From NCBI RefSeq assembly GCF_000511355.1, contig NC_023135.1:2940371-3004370 (forward strand): 64,000 nt of DNA. Direction: 5' to 3'. Position 1 is the first letter of the stretch; each line of letters starts with the position of its first letter. Of this stretch, positions 1-9,697 are shown in pieces. The position numbers were made by a program, and so were the translations under genes. The notes beneath the pieces are model-generated. The model saw only the letters and a program-made list of their open reading frames with translations, did not search any database and was not told where the DNA came from. This DNA comes from Leisingera methylohalidivorans DSM 14336 (GTDB lineage: Bacteria; Pseudomonadota; Alphaproteobacteria; Rhodobacterales; Rhodobacteraceae).

Positions 1-535
1 GGGTACAGCGGCGCATCAGCCCCATCTCTTCGCCCATCCGCGCCTCGTCCTGCGTGCAGAAGGTCACATGCAGCGAGGACAGGTTATTGTCGGCCGCCAT
101 CTGCACCGCTCCCTGCACCAGTGCCGAATGGCCGATACCGTCAAAGCCGGGACGCACCAGAAACCGCCGCCCGGTGGCCGGTGTAAAGGGCACCGCGATC
201 TGCAGCTTGGGATAATAATGCCCGCCTGCCTGTTCATAGGCCTGCGCCCAGTTGTGGTCGAAGATATACTCGCCCTGGCTGTGCCCCTTGGCATATAGCG
301 GCGCGCAGGCGATCAGCCGCCCATCCTGAAACGCCGTCAGATACTGCGGCTGCCAGCCTGTGCCCGGCCCGACCGAACCGCTCGCCTCAAGCGCGCTCAG
401 GAACCGGTGGGTGGTGAAAGGATCCAGCGGACGGGTGCCGTCTGCCGCCTCGGGGCAGGCACAGGCATCCCAGTCCTCAGCCGCGATCTGCGACAGTGAG
501 GCCAGCACCCGGATTTCGATTTTAGCCTGCGTCAT
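1..535 (-). CDS. GNAT-like N-acetyltransferase (COG3146/FemAB-like), C-terminus cut by window edge
   Basis: The frame reads from an ATG at 533-535 to the window edge without a stop and gives about 178 residues of a protein that is usually near 390. It begins MTQAKIEIRVLASL and contains the stretches FDHNWAQAYEQAGGHYYPKLQ and RPGFDGIGHSALVQGA, which I recognise from the COG3146 (DUF482) family of GNAT-fold acyltransferases related to FemAB proteins. The substrate is not known. It lies 48 bp downstream of the glycerophosphodiester phosphodiesterase gene in the same direction and probably belongs to one operon with it and the RidA gene. The family call is fairly secure; the function is only known at fold level. 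Confidence 0.8.
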   Translation of the reverse strand, partial: MTQAKIEIRVLASLSQIAAEDWDACACPEAADGTRPLDPFTTHRFLSALEASGSVGPGTGWQPQYLTAFQDGRLIACAPLYAKGHSQGEYIFDHNWAQAYEQAGGHYYPKLQIAVPFTPATGRRFLVRPGFDGIGHSALVQGAVQMAADNNLSSLHVTFCTQDEARMGEEMGLMRRCT

Positions 536-583
536 GCAATTCCTCCGCACCGCATCAAAGATGTGGGGTCTGCGCTTGCCTGA

Positions 584-1357
584 TCAAGGTGTTAGCGGCG
601 AGAGGTACTGTTCAAACGTCACATTGTCGGCAAAGACGCGCGCCGCGGTTTCCTCTGCCGCAGAGGTCACAGTCCAGCACAGCACAGGCACCCCGTCGTT
701 GCGCAGCGCCTGCACCCGCGGCCGGGGCAGATCGGCGGCTTCGTGGCTGATAAAGCTTGCACCTGTACGCGCGAAATCCGGGATGCCGCGCAGATCGTCG
801 CAAACCGCTTTCGGCAGCTCCGGCCATTCCGACGGATCATAGGCGCTGGTGGTGATGCCGCGGGCAATATCCGGCGCCAGCTGGGCCAGCTCCGCGACTG
901 AATTGGGATTGAAAGACATCACCGCCACCGGACCGCCGTAACCCTTCAGCGCCGCGGCCGTGGCCCGCTCCAGCCCGCCATCGGTGAGGCCCATCTGCCC
1001 GTGCTGGTCCTTCAATTCGATCAGCAGCGGCACCTTTCCTGCAACCAGATCCAGCACTTCGGGCAGATCCGGAATACCTTCGCCATCACCGTCTTTCAGC
1101 GGGATTGCCTGCAGGTCGCTGCGGGTCCGCGCGCGGACCGGACCGGAGGCATCCGCCAGCCGGTCCAGATCACTGTCATGAAAGACCATGGCACAGCCGT
1201 CGCTGGACAGCTGCAGGTCAATCTCAATCCCATAGCCGGCCGCCATCGCTGCACGGATGGCCGCGCGGCTGTTTTCCGGGCGCCCGCCGGCCGCATCATG
1301 CAGCGCACGATGGGCCAGCGGAACAGTCAGGATGGCGGCAGGCAGGGCGGGTTTCAT
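584..1357 (-). CDS. glycerophosphodiester phosphodiesterase family protein
   Basis: This 257-residue protein is a TIM-barrel GDPD enzyme, expected to cleave glycerophosphodiesters into glycerol-3-phosphate and an alcohol such as choline or ethanolamine. The family signature is visible: HR at residues 16-17 followed by ENS at 28-30, the metal-ligand pair E45/D47 in GIEIDLQLSSDG, and the catalytic HDSDLDRL starting at H60. No signal peptide is evident, so a cytoplasmic location is likely. The start codon overlaps the stop of the upstream RidA gene by 4 bp, which implies translational coupling. Substrate preference cannot be read from sequence. Confidence 0.9.
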   Translation of the reverse strand: MKPALPAAILTVPLAHRALHDAAGGRPENSRAAIRAAMAAGYGIEIDLQLSSDGCAMVFHDSDLDRLADASGPVRARTRSDLQAIPLKDGDGEGIPDLPEVLDLVAGKVPLLIELKDQHGQMGLTDGGLERATAAALKGYGGPVAVMSFNPNSVAELAQLAPDIARGITTSAYDPSEWPELPKAVCDDLRGIPDFARTGASFISHEAADLPRPRVQALRNDGVPVLCWTVTSAAEETAARVFADNVTFEQYLSPLTP

Positions 1358-1812
1358 TTAATCTGGAAGACCCCGTCGATTTCAACTGCAGCGCCAAGCG
1401 GCAGTGACACCGACCCAACAGCCGCCCGGGCATGACGGCCCGCATCCCCAAGAACTTCGACCATAAAGTCAGAAGCTCCGTTCACCACAAACGGCTGACC
1501 GGTGAAATCAGGTGCCGAATTCACAAAGGCGCCCAGTTTGACCACGCGGACCAGCCGGTCCAGATCGCCGCCGCAGGCCGCTTTGAGCTGGGCCAGCAGC
1601 GCAATCGCCGAGCGCCTTGCTGCGGCCTGACCCGCCTCAACATCCATATCAATGCCCAGTTTACCAGCGATCACACCGTTTTCATCGGCGGAAACCTGGC
1701 CCGAGATATAGACCATGTCGCCTGCGACAACATAAGGCACATAGTTGGCCACCGGGGCCGGTGCGTCGGGCAGGGTCACGCCCAGTTCTTTCAGTTTTGC
1801 TTCAATGCTCAT
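1354..1812 (-). CDS. RidA family protein (YjgF/YER057c/UK114)
   Basis: The 152-residue product belongs to the RidA/YjgF superfamily, whose founder hydrolyses reactive enamine/imine intermediates released by PLP enzymes. The conserved core is present (VYISGQV near residue 35, DLDRLVRVVKLGAFVNS in the middle, and GRHARAAVGSVSLPLGAAVEID near the end). It is about 20 residues longer than E. coli RidA and matches the longer subfamily commonly encoded beside GDPD genes in Rhodobacterales. It is the first gene of a short RidA-GDPD-GNAT operon. Whether it is a deaminase or another subfamily activity is not resolved. Confidence 0.88.
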   Translation of the reverse strand: MSIEAKLKELGVTLPDAPAPVANYVPYVVAGDMVYISGQVSADENGVIAGKLGIDMDVEAGQAAARRSAIALLAQLKAACGGDLDRLVRVVKLGAFVNSAPDFTGQPFVVNGASDFMVEVLGDAGRHARAAVGSVSLPLGAAVEIDGVFQIK

Positions 1813-2020
1813 GGCCGGTTTCCTTCCAAGTCTTTGCTGGCCGGGACGCTACCCGGAGCGGCGGAGATCGGAAAGAGGAAATGCGCAGCGCTGGCACGGC
1901 TTTGCGCCAGCCCGGCACAACCCCAGCGGAAACGCCGGGATATCCCGTCTCCCAGTAAGGGAGGCGGTCAGGGAAAATCGCATTTTCAGATCCGAAAATC
2001 GGGCTGGTTTCCGGCTTCGC

Positions 2021-3325
2021 TCAGCTTTCGCGGAAGGCCTTGTTGAAATAATCGGCCAGCGGCTTGACCAGATAGGCCAGCGGCGAGCGCTCGGCGGTGC
2101 GGATGTAGCTTTCCACCGGCATCCCCGGGATCAGCACCGTGCCCGCTGGCAGGCGACCGCGCTCGCCGGGATTGAGCTCGATCTCGGCCCGGTAATAGGA
2201 AACCCCGCTGCTCTGGTCTTCGAAGGCATCCGCCGAGACCTGGGTGACATGGCCGAACAGCTCCGGCGTCGAGCGCTGGTCCAGCGCCGAGAACCGCAGC
2301 GTCACCTCCTGGCCGGTGTAGAGCTGGTCGATATCGGTCGGCGCCACCTGCGCCGCAATCACCAGCGGCCGGTCCTGCGGCACCAGGTACAAAACCGGAT
2401 CGGCCGGCCGGATCACCGAGCGCGGCGTCTGCACCTGCAGCCCGTAGACAATGCCGGAGACCGGCGCGGTGATCTCCAGCCGCGCCAGCCGCCCTTGCAG
2501 CGAGCGGCGGTTTTCGGCCAGCTCCAGTTCCTGGTAGCGCAGGTCGCGCAACCGGCTGATCGCCTCCTCGCGGCGGCTGGTGGCCAGCTTCAGGATCTCG
2601 ATGTCGATCTCGGTGATACGCCCCTCGGACTGCGCTTCCGAGGCCACCAGCTCGCCCAGCCGCCCCTGCAGATCGGCTTGCGTCCGGCGCAGGTTCAGCA
2701 CCGTCGCCGCCTGCGCCAACCCGCGGTCCAAGAGCGACTGCTGGTTCTCCAGCTCCTCGCCGATCAGCTCCAGCTGCACATTCATCGAGGTCTGCTGCGC
2801 CTTGACGCCGCGGATCTGCTCCTGGATCTGGGTGCGGCGCTTCTCCAGCTGCTCGATCTCGCGAGCGGTGGTGTCGTTGCGGGCCTCGAACAGGCGGCGC
2901 TGGCCCTGCACCAGATCGCTGACATCCGGCAGACGCTCCGCCGCCTCCAGAAGTTCCGGCTCAAAGCGGATCGCGGCGGCGGTGTCGCGCTCGGCTTCCA
3001 GCCGGCCGCGGCGCGCCATCAGCTCGAACAGCTGGCCCTCGGTGATCACCAGCTGCGAGGTCAGCTCATTGGCATCCAGCCGGATCAGCGTGTCGCCTTC
3101 GGCCACCGTGTCGCCCTCCTCGACAAGGATCTCGGCAACGATGCCGCCATCCAGATGCTGCACGATCTGGCGGTTTCGGTCGACCTCGATGCGGCCCGTC
3201 GCCACCACCGCGCCGGAAATCGACGACAGCACCGACCAGGAGCCGAAGCCGCCGACCAGCACCAGCAGCGCCAGGAGGCCGATGATCAGCGGCCGCCGCG
3301 CCGGCCAGTTGCTTTGCCCGTTCAT
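2021..3325 (-). CDS. HlyD family type I secretion periplasmic adaptor
   Basis: Membrane fusion protein of a type I secretion system, linking the inner-membrane ABC transporter to an outer-membrane TolC-type channel. I chose the ATG at 3323-3325 (434 residues) because it overlaps the stop of the upstream ABC gene by 4 bp and starts [11 protein letters not shown] just before a membrane anchor ([15 protein letters not shown], about residues 13-28). An open frame reaches further upstream but lies inside the ABC gene. A biotinyl-lipoyl-like half ([20 protein letters not shown]) is followed by a long coiled-coil hairpin rich in E, Q and R, then a beta-barrel region with [16 protein letters not shown]. 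No secreted substrate or TolC gene is in the window. Confidence 0.92.
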   Translation of the reverse strand: MNGQSNWPARRPLIIGLLALLVLVGGFGSWSVLSSISGAVVATGRIEVDRNRQIVQHLDGGIVAEILVEEGDTVAEGDTLIRLDANELTSQLVITEGQLFELMARRGRLEAERDTAAAIRFEPELLEAAERLPDVSDLVQGQRRLFEARNDTTAREIEQLEKRRTQIQEQIRGVKAQQTSMNVQLELIGEELENQQSLLDRGLAQAATVLNLRRTQADLQGRLGELVASEAQSEGRITEIDIEILKLATSRREEAISRLRDLRYQELELAENRRSLQGRLARLEITAPVSGIVYGLQVQTPRSVIRPADPVLYLVPQDRPLVIAAQVAPTDIDQLYTGQEVTLRFSALDQRSTPELFGHVTQVSADAFEDQSSGVSYYRAEIELNPGERGRLPAGTVLIPGMPVESYIRTAERSPLAYLVKPLADYFNKAFRES

Positions 3326-5055
3326 CGCACGCCTCCTGTGCCAGTGGCCTGGCGGATGTTCTGGTGGTTGGCGACCATTTCCTGCAGCACCTTGTCCTTG
3401 GGGCCGAAGGCGGTCTGCGTGCCCTTGTCGATCACCAGCAGCATGTCGCATTCCTGGATCGCCGCCGGGCGGTGCGCCATGATCAGCACCGAGCGGCCCT
3501 CGGCCTTGATCTGCTTGATCGCCTGGTTCAAGGCAATCGAGCCCTCGTTGTCGAGGTTGGAGTTCGGCTCGTCGAGGATCACAATCACCGGATCGGCATA
3601 GAGCGCGCGGGCCAGGCCGACCCGCTGCATCTGGCCGCCCGACAGCCGGCCGCCGGTGGCGGTGACCTTGGTGTCATAGCCGTCGGGCAGCTTCAGGATC
3701 ATCTCATGGGCGGCGGCCTTGCGCGCGGCTTCCACCACTTTTTCGGCATCCGGCTGCTGCTGCAGGCGGGCGATGTTCTGGGCAATGGTGCCGTCAAACA
3801 CCTGCACCCGCTGCGGCAAATAGCCGATGTGGCCGCCCAGCACATCCGGCGCGTATTGATCCAGCGCCGCCCCGTCCAGCCGCACCGAGCCGGCCGCCGG
3901 CGCCCAGACCCCGGTCAGCGCCCGCGCCAGGGTCGATTTGCCCGAGCCCGACGGCCCGATCACCCCGATCGCCTGGCCCGGCTGCACCCGGAAGCTGACG
4001 TTGCGGAGCAGCGGCGTCTTGCTGCCCGGCGGCACCACCGCCAACCCCTGCACCTCCAGGAGCGCCTTGGGTTTCGGCAGCGCTGTGCGCGCGTCTTCCT
4101 CCGGCACCTTGCTCAGCAGCTCGGCCAGGCTGTGCCAGCCCTTCAGCGCCCGCTGCACCATCGCCCATTGGCCCAGGCCCAGCTCGATCGGCGCCAGCGC
4201 CCGGCCCATCAGGATCGAGCCGGCGATCATCGCCCCCGGCGTCACCTCGCCCTGCAGCACCAGATAGGCGCCCAAGCCCAGCATCGCCGACTGCAGAAAC
4301 AGCCGCAGCGTCTTGGTCAGCGTGGTGAAGCCGCCGCCGGTGTCATTGGCCGTCACACTGTCTGTGAGGGCGGCATCGCGGGCCAGCTTCCAGCGCTGGA
4401 ACGAGGCACCGCGCATGCCCATCGACTGGATCATCTCGGCCTCGTTGCGGATCTCCTCGGACATCAGATTGGCCTTGTGGCCGGTCATGCCGGCCTTCTG
4501 CTGCGGCAGCCGGGTGAACATCTGGTTGAGGATGGCAATCATCACCAGCACCGCACCGCCCGCCAGCGCCAGCAGACCCAGCCAGGGGTGGAACAGGGCG
4601 ATGCCGGCCAGAAACACCGGGGTCCAGGGCAGGTCGAAGGCGGCGGTCAGCACCGGCGAGGAGATCAGCCGCTGCACCGCTTCCAGATCCTGCAGCCCGG
4701 TCTGCGCCGCCGGATCCTGCGCCACTGCCGAACGGCGGATCATCGCATCAAACACCCGGTGGTCCAGCGCCGCCTGCAGCCGCGCCCCGACCCGCGCCAT
4801 GATCCGGCCGCGGGCGTAGTCCAGCAGCCCCATCATGCCGTAGAGGAACACCACCAGCAAAGACAGCGCCAAAAGCGTCGCCTCCGAGCGGCTGCCCAGC
4901 ACCCGGTCATAGACCTGCATCATATACAAAGGCCCGGTCAGCATCAGCAGGTTCACAAAAAAGCTGAAGATCCCGGTGAACCAGTAAAGCCCCCGGCTCT
5001 GCCGCCGCACAGATCGCAGCTCATCGTAACCGCTCTTATAAATGCTTTTATTCAT
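3322..5055 (-). CDS. type I secretion system permease/ATPase (PrtD-like)
   Basis: Inner-membrane ABC exporter subunit of 577 residues with an N-terminal transmembrane domain (first helix near [22 protein letters not shown]) and a C-terminal ATPase domain. Walker A is GPSGSGKST near residue 366, the ABC signature [15 protein letters not shown] near 470, and Walker [14 protein letters not shown] follows. There is no C39 peptidase domain, so substrates should carry uncleaved C-terminal signals, as do RTX-type proteins exported by PrtD/AprD systems. It is coupled to the adaptor gene by a 4-bp overlap. The divergent 162-bp spacer to mlaA holds the promoter. Confidence 0.93.
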   Translation of the reverse strand: MNKSIYKSGYDELRSVRRQSRGLYWFTGIFSFFVNLLMLTGPLYMMQVYDRVLGSRSEATLLALSLLVVFLYGMMGLLDYARGRIMARVGARLQAALDHRVFDAMIRRSAVAQDPAAQTGLQDLEAVQRLISSPVLTAAFDLPWTPVFLAGIALFHPWLGLLALAGGAVLVMIAILNQMFTRLPQQKAGMTGHKANLMSEEIRNEAEMIQSMGMRGASFQRWKLARDAALTDSVTANDTGGGFTTLTKTLRLFLQSAMLGLGAYLVLQGEVTPGAMIAGSILMGRALAPIELGLGQWAMVQRALKGWHSLAELLSKVPEEDARTALPKPKALLEVQGLAVVPPGSKTPLLRNVSFRVQPGQAIGVIGPSGSGKSTLARALTGVWAPAAGSVRLDGAALDQYAPDVLGGHIGYLPQRVQVFDGTIAQNIARLQQQPDAEKVVEAARKAAAHEMILKLPDGYDTKVTATGGRLSGGQMQRVGLARALYADPVIVILDEPNSNLDNEGSIALNQAIKQIKAEGRSVLIMAHRPAAIQECDMLLVIDKGTQTAFGPKDKVLQEMVANHQNIRQATGTGGVR

Positions 5056-5217
5056 GGTCAGTCTGCAATAGAAGTTCCCGGGCCATCGGCCGTGCCTGAG
5101 ATAGTATCAGAACAGACACAAGCCGGTGAATAAATGTAATTGCACTGGAAATAGGCTGAGGAACCGTTATTTGCCCTGCCAGCCGTCTGTTCCAGCATCA
5201 ATTGGACACTTAACCGA

Positions 5218-5979
5218 ATGCCTTTTCTTTTGCGACCGCTGAAATTTTTATCTGCGCTGATTTTGGCCGGTGTCGCGGCCGGCTGTGCAACGCAGGATCC
5301 GGTTGCTCGGGCTTCGGGCGAGGTCTTTGACCCCTATGAGCGGACCAACCGCGGGATTCATGCCTTTAACCGCGGCGTTGACCGGCTGGCCTTCCGACCT
5401 GCCTCCAAAGGCTATGTGGCAATCGTGCCGGCGCCGATGGTGACCAGTTTCTCGCATTTCGCCGAGAACCTGTCGATGCCGGGCCAGATGATCAATGCGC
5501 TGTTGCAGGGCGATCTGAAACTGGCCGGCAACGCATTTTCGCGGTTTGTGATCAACTCCACCGTCGGCTTTGCCGGGCTTGCCGATCCGGCCAGCGAATT
5601 CAATGTGCCTGCAGTCGACACCGATTTCGGCGAGACATTGCACACCTGGGGCGTCGGCGAAGGCGCCTATGTCGAACTGCCCCTGCTGGGCCCCTCCACC
5701 AGCCGCGATGCCGTTGGGGTCGCCGTCGATTTCTTCACCAACCCGCTGGGTTACGCCGAGCAGAATACTGCCGACAATATCACTATTTACGCTGAGATCG
5801 TGCGCCGCATGGGCGATCGTGGCAATTATTCCGATACGATCGACTCGATTCTCTACGAGAGCGCCGACAGCTATGCGCAATCGCGCCTGATCTACCTGCA
5901 GAACCGCAGGTTCCAGCTGGGGGATGGAGAGGAGATCCAGGAGATTGATCCGTTCGAACTGAACACTGAAGGATTCTGA
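5218..5979 (+). CDS. mlaA: MlaA/VacJ family phospholipid-transport lipoprotein
   Basis: A 253-residue outer-membrane lipoprotein of the Mla pathway, which removes phospholipids from the outer leaflet and returns them to the inner membrane. The N-terminus is a lipoprotein signal (hydrophobic stretch, then AGVAAGC with the lipidated Cys at about residue 23). The VacJ core is recognisable from DPYERTNRGIHAFNRGVDR through VNSTVGFAGLADPASEF to LPLLGPSTSRDAVGVAVDFF. It is followed 2 bp later by an MlaC homologue, so the two soluble or outer-membrane parts are co-transcribed; the MlaFED transporter is not in the window. Confidence 0.92.
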   Translation: MPFLLRPLKFLSALILAGVAAGCATQDPVARASGEVFDPYERTNRGIHAFNRGVDRLAFRPASKGYVAIVPAPMVTSFSHFAENLSMPGQMINALLQGDLKLAGNAFSRFVINSTVGFAGLADPASEFNVPAVDTDFGETLHTWGVGEGAYVELPLLGPSTSRDAVGVAVDFFTNPLGYAEQNTADNITIYAEIVRRMGDRGNYSDTIDSILYESADSYAQSRLIYLQNRRFQLGDGEEIQEIDPFELNTEGF

Positions 5980-5981
5980 TA

Positions 5982-6569
5982 ATGGACCGCCGCAAATTTC
6001 TGATGGGCGCTGGCGCCATGCTGGCTGCCGCACCGCAAGCCCTGTGGGCGCTGACCGAGAACCGCGCCAGCACGCTGATCAACAGCCTGGTTGGCGATAT
6101 CAACCGGGTGATCGATTCCGGCAAGGGCGAGAACGCAATGTTCCGCGAGTTCGAGCGGATCTTCCAGCGCTACAGCGACACCTCCTATATCGCGGCCTAC
6201 GCGCTGGGGGTGGACGGGCGCCGGGCGTCTTCGTCCCAGAAAAAGGCCTTTTCCAAGGCATTCCAGGGCTATATCTCGCGCAAATACGGCAAGCGCTTCC
6301 GCGAATTCATCGGCGGCAAGCTGGAAGTCAAAGACGTCAAAAAGGTTAAGAAATGGTATGAGGTGAGCACCATTGCCTACCTCAAAGGCCAGTCGCCGTT
6401 TGAAGTGACCTTCCTGGTGTCGGACCGCTCAGGCCGGGATCTGTTCTTCAACATGTTCATCGAAGGCGTGAATCTGCTGCTGACCGAACGCACCGAGATC
6501 GGCGCCATCCTGGACAGCAATAAAGGCGACATCGACGCGCTGATAGCCGAGCTGAAGCGGCTGAGCTGA
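5982..6569 (+). CDS. mlaC: MlaC/Ttg2D family phospholipid-binding protein
   Basis: A 195-residue periplasmic protein of the MlaC family that shuttles phospholipid between MlaA and the inner-membrane Mla complex. It starts MDRRKFLMGAGAMLAAAP, a twin-arginine-like signal (DRRKF), and continues with the family pattern YISRKYGKRFREFIGGK and KVKKWYEVSTIAYLKGQ. It is shorter than E. coli MlaC but typical of alphaproteobacterial members. The gene starts 2 bp after mlaA and is followed by a terminator at 6596-6620. Tat export is an inference from the signal sequence. Confidence 0.88.
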   Translation: MDRRKFLMGAGAMLAAAPQALWALTENRASTLINSLVGDINRVIDSGKGENAMFREFERIFQRYSDTSYIAAYALGVDGRRASSSQKKAFSKAFQGYISRKYGKRFREFIGGKLEVKDVKKVKKWYEVSTIAYLKGQSPFEVTFLVSDRSGRDLFFNMFIEGVNLLLTERTEIGAILDSNKGDIDALIAELKRLS

Positions 6570-6595
6570 GCTCACGCCTCAGCGGATTTCGGAAC

Positions 6596-6620
6596 AGGCT
6601 CCCTGCGGGGGGCCTTTTTC
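6596..6620 (+). terminator. Rho-independent terminator after mlaC
   Basis: The stem AGGCTCCC/GGGGGCCT with a 4-nt loop is followed by TTTTT, 27 bp after the mlaC stop codon. Confidence 0.75.
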
Positions 6621-6739
6621 TTTGCGGCTGACGTTCCGGCATTTGCCTTGAACCGCAAAAGCTCCCGCCCGTCGCCGCAGCATCCTGGATGCTGCGCTCC
6701 CGTTGGGCCTGGCGCCCTGCCCGGCGGGCAGGGCGCGCG

Positions 6740-6815
6740 CGGCACCGCCAGGTGCGCGCCGGACCCAACTGGCGATGGTCCCCTTGGGACCTTAAGACAG
6801 GCGGGAGCCCCCGTT
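6740..6815. repeat. structured palindromic repeat, family B copy 1
   Basis: A dense run of nested inverted repeats between mlaC and the penicillin-binding protein gene. It includes GCGCGC...GCGCGC and GGTCCC...GGGACC, and ends with ACAGGCGGGAG. The frame CCCAACT - hairpin - ACAGGCGGGAG - CCCCG recurs at 39803-39888 with a different but equally self-complementary hairpin, which suggests a REP-like family conserved in structure. Confidence 0.5.
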
Positions 6816-6826
6816 TTCCTGACTGG

Positions 6827-9052
6827 TCAGTTGCCGAGAATGTCGCGCAGGATGTTGTCCACCGCGCGGCCCAGTTCCTTGCCCAATTGCGGCCCCTGGC
6901 GGCGGCGGCGCTCGCGGCGGGTTTGCTGCGGTGGCGGGGCGATCGGCGCAGGTTCCAGCATCGGCAGCGGTTTGGGGGTGAGGCCGTCATGCACCCGCAC
7001 CATGGTCTCGCGCCAGATCTCGGCCGGCAGGCCGCCGCCGGTCACTCCTGAAAGCGGTGTGTTGTCATCATAGCCCATCCACACCCCCGCCACATACTCT
7101 GCGGTAAACCCGATGAACCAGGCGTCCTTGGCCGCAGATGTCGTTCCCGACTTGCCTGCCGCCTGCCAGCCCGGGATCTGCGCCCGCCTGCCGGTGCCGC
7201 CGGCAATCACTTTCTCCATCATCCAGACCAGCTGCTGCGCCGCTTCTGGGCGGATCACCCGCTCGCCGATGCCGCCGCTGGCGCCCATCAGCGCGTCGCT
7301 GTCATTCACCAGTTTCAACTCAGACACACCGTAAGGTGTCACCGAAGAGCCGCCATTGAGGATCCCGGCATAGGCACCGGTCATTTCCAGCAGACTGCTT
7401 TCCGAAGCGCCCAGCGCCAGCGCAGGTCCGGCCGCGAGGTCGCTGTCGATTCCGAAATCGCGCGCCACACGGCTCACCTTGTCGCGGCCCACTGCTTCGG
7501 AAATCTTGACCGCCGGCACGTTGAGCGAATCCCGCAGCGCCCGCGCCAGGGTCACCTCGCCATAGAACTTGCGGGTGTAATTTTCCGGGCACCATTGACC
7601 GGATCCGGGAATTTTCATGCAGTATTTTGCGTCCAGCACCCGGTCGTAGGGCGAATACCCCAGTTCCAGCGCCGTGGCATAGACAAAAGGCTTGAAGGCC
7701 GATCCGGTCTGCCGTTTGGCCTGGGTTGCACGGTTGAAAACGCCGTTGACCCGTGTCTTGCGTCCGCCCACCAACGCGCGCACCGCGCCATCGGCGCTCA
7801 TCACCACAATGGCGGCCTGCGCCTTGGAGCCCGGGCGGACCTTGTTCTCAAAGATGTAGTTCAGCGCTTCCTCAGCCGCGCCCTGCAGGCGCTGATCGAG
7901 GGTCGAGCGGATCACAACATCCTCCGTCGTCTGATCGCCCAGGAAATCGGGGATGGTATCCATTACCCAATCGGCAAAATACCCCCCTGCCCGTGCCGCC
8001 GCGGCTTCGCTCAGCACTGCCGGGGCGTTCTGGTTCTGCTGCATCTCGGCGGTGGTCAGGTAGCCCTGTTCCTGCATCAGCCGCAGCACGGTGGCGGCGC
8101 GGTCCTGCGAGCGCTTGAGGTTATTGGTCGGCGCCAGCGACGACGGCGCCGTCAGCAGACCCGCCAGCATTGCGCCCTCAGCCGGGTTCAGCTGGTTCGC
8201 CGATTTGCCGAAATACCGCTGCGCCGCAGCTTCGGCGCCATAGGCACCGCCGCCCATATAGGCGCGGTTCATATAGATCGAAAGGATTTCGTCCTTGGTG
8301 TATTTGGCTTCCATCGCCAGGGCAAAGATCGCCTCGGTGCCCTTGCGCCACAGCGACCCCTTGCGGCAGTCGGCCTCATAAGCGCTTTCGCTCTTCCACT
8401 CGGCAGGATCGTAGACCCGGCCCAGGCACAGCAGCTTGGCGGTCTGCTGGGTGATGGTAGAGCCGCCATGGCCCGACAGAGGCCCGCGGCCTTCGCGCAG
8501 GTTGATGCGGATGGCGCTGGCCACGCCGCGCGGGGAAATGCCGAAGTGGCGGTAGAACCGCTTGTCCTCGGTCGCGACAACCGCGTTTTTCAGGTGCGGC
8601 GAAACCGTATCAGCGCGGATGACCCCGCCGAACTGATCGCCGCGCCAGGCAAAAACCTCGCCCTTGCGGTCCAGCAGGGTGACCGACCCGCGCGCACGTC
8701 CGTCCAGATAGGCCGAAACCTCAGGCAGCTTGGCATATTGCAGCGCCACCGCCAGGCCGACCAGCAGGCAGACCACCATGCCGATGCGCCAGGTGAAGCC
8801 CCAAACCAGCCGGAACGCCCAGACAAAGGGCGCCAGCAAGAGACCGATGAAACCGCGTTTCTTCGGCGCCGGTTTCGCCCGTGCCTTCTTACGCGCAAAC
8901 AGGCCGAACAGGCCGGTCTTCCTGGGCTTGGCCTTGCGTGCAGGCTTCTTGCGCGCAGGCTTCTTCGCGGCGGAGGGCTTGCCCTTGCCGCCTGCGGAAT
9001 AGCGTTTTTCTGCCACCAGAGGCTTGCGCCCGGATCCTTGTGCCATCGTCAT
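6827..9052 (-). CDS. class A penicillin-binding protein (PBP1 family: glycosyltransferase plus transpeptidase)
   Basis: A 741-residue bifunctional peptidoglycan synthase. The N-terminal 75 residues are extremely Lys/Ala/Pro-rich (repeated KKPARK, KKARAK) and cytoplasmic; a membrane helix follows (WRIGMVVCLLVGLAVAL). The GT51 glycosyltransferase domain shows VVATEDKRFYRH near residue 157 and GGSTITQQTAKLL. The transpeptidase domain carries the SxxK box in TGSAFKPFVYA near residue 448 and KSGT in AAGKSGTTSAAKDAWFIGF near 632. The C-terminus ends in a Pro/Arg-rich tail. It is monocistronic by position. The basic N-terminal extension could serve envelope targeting; this is inference. Confidence 0.93.
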   Translation of the reverse strand: MTMAQGSGRKPLVAEKRYSAGGKGKPSAAKKPARKKPARKAKPRKTGLFGLFARKKARAKPAPKKRGFIGLLLAPFVWAFRLVWGFTWRIGMVVCLLVGLAVALQYAKLPEVSAYLDGRARGSVTLLDRKGEVFAWRGDQFGGVIRADTVSPHLKNAVVATEDKRFYRHFGISPRGVASAIRINLREGRGPLSGHGGSTITQQTAKLLCLGRVYDPAEWKSESAYEADCRKGSLWRKGTEAIFALAMEAKYTKDEILSIYMNRAYMGGGAYGAEAAAQRYFGKSANQLNPAEGAMLAGLLTAPSSLAPTNNLKRSQDRAATVLRLMQEQGYLTTAEMQQNQNAPAVLSEAAAARAGGYFADWVMDTIPDFLGDQTTEDVVIRSTLDQRLQGAAEEALNYIFENKVRPGSKAQAAIVVMSADGAVRALVGGRKTRVNGVFNRATQAKRQTGSAFKPFVYATALELGYSPYDRVLDAKYCMKIPGSGQWCPENYTRKFYGEVTLARALRDSLNVPAVKISEAVGRDKVSRVARDFGIDSDLAAGPALALGASESSLLEMTGAYAGILNGGSSVTPYGVSELKLVNDSDALMGASGGIGERVIRPEAAQQLVWMMEKVIAGGTGRRAQIPGWQAAGKSGTTSAAKDAWFIGFTAEYVAGVWMGYDDNTPLSGVTGGGLPAEIWRETMVRVHDGLTPKPLPMLEPAPIAPPPQQTRRERRRRQGPQLGKELGRAVDNILRDILGN

Positions 9053-9318
9053 GTCCTGCCCGGATTGCCCGTTTGCCGGGACAATACCCTGCCCGCCCCG
9101 GTTTGTAGAGGGGGCAGAATCCGGAGCTTTCCCCCTTTGCCAGATGGCCGTTTTTTAAGCGAAGCCGGGCAAAGGCGCAAAATTATTGTGCGCACGCAGA
9201 AAGACACGCGGAAACTTGCTGGCTTTGGGCTTTGCACAGCTCGCGACGGCGGTTTTGCTGCAGGTGCACAATGCATCGGCACAGGGCCGGAGCAGCGCGG
9301 AAACCAAGGGATGCAGAG

Positions 9319-9672
9319 ATGAAGATGATCATAGCCGCCATCAAGCCCTTCAAGCTGGACGAGGTCCGCGAGGCGCTGACCGGTCTTGGCGTGAGCGGGC
9401 TGATGGTCACAGAAATCAAGGGCTTTGGCGCCCAGGCGGGCCACACGGAAATCTACCGCGGCGCCGAATACGAAGTGAATTTCGTCCCCAAGCTGAAGCT
9501 GGAACTGGTGGTGCCCGCCGATCAGGCCGACCAGGCCATCAGCGCGATTTCCGAGACCGCCCGCACCGGAAAACTTGGGGAGGGCAGGATCGGCGACGGC
9601 AAGATTTTTGTTCTGGACGTGGAACAGGCCGTGCGGGTCCGCACCGGCGAAACCAACCTCGAGGCGCTGTAA
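9319..9672 (+). CDS. glnK: PII nitrogen regulatory protein, GlnK type, with lengthened B-loop
   Basis: Trimeric PII signal protein that senses ATP, ADP and 2-oxoglutarate and gates the ammonium channel AmtB, encoded 25 bp downstream. The ATG at 9319 gives MKMIIAAIKPFKLDEVREAL, the canonical PII start; longer in-frame starts exist upstream but would add a non-family extension. The T-loop GFGAQAGHTEIYRGAEYEVNF is intact with the uridylylation tyrosine at residue 51. The protein is 117 residues rather than about 112, because the nucleotide-binding B-loop reads GKLGEGRIGDGKIF, a near-duplication of the usual GKIGDGKIF. I call it GlnK from the AmtB linkage. Confidence 0.92.
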   Translation: MKMIIAAIKPFKLDEVREALTGLGVSGLMVTEIKGFGAQAGHTEIYRGAEYEVNFVPKLKLELVVPADQADQAISAISETARTGKLGEGRIGDGKIFVLDVEQAVRVRTGETNLEAL

Positions 9673-9697
9673 GGCGCCCGGCATGGAGGAAAGACCT

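Noticed and set aside
1745..5133. Very long open frames on the plus strand (618 and 589 codons) opposite the type I secretion genes
   Set aside because: They are antisense frames of GC-rich genes, rich in Arg, Gln and His, and the minus-strand products match known secretion families throughout.
9220..9240. Sigma-54-like promoter upstream of glnK (TGGC...TTGCA)
   Set aside because: The spacing between GG and GC is 11 rather than 10 bases, so the match is not good enough to call.
7595..9322. 575-codon plus-strand frame opposite the penicillin-binding protein
   Set aside because: Low-complexity Arg/Gln/Gly composition with no motif; the minus-strand gene has complete PBP motifs.
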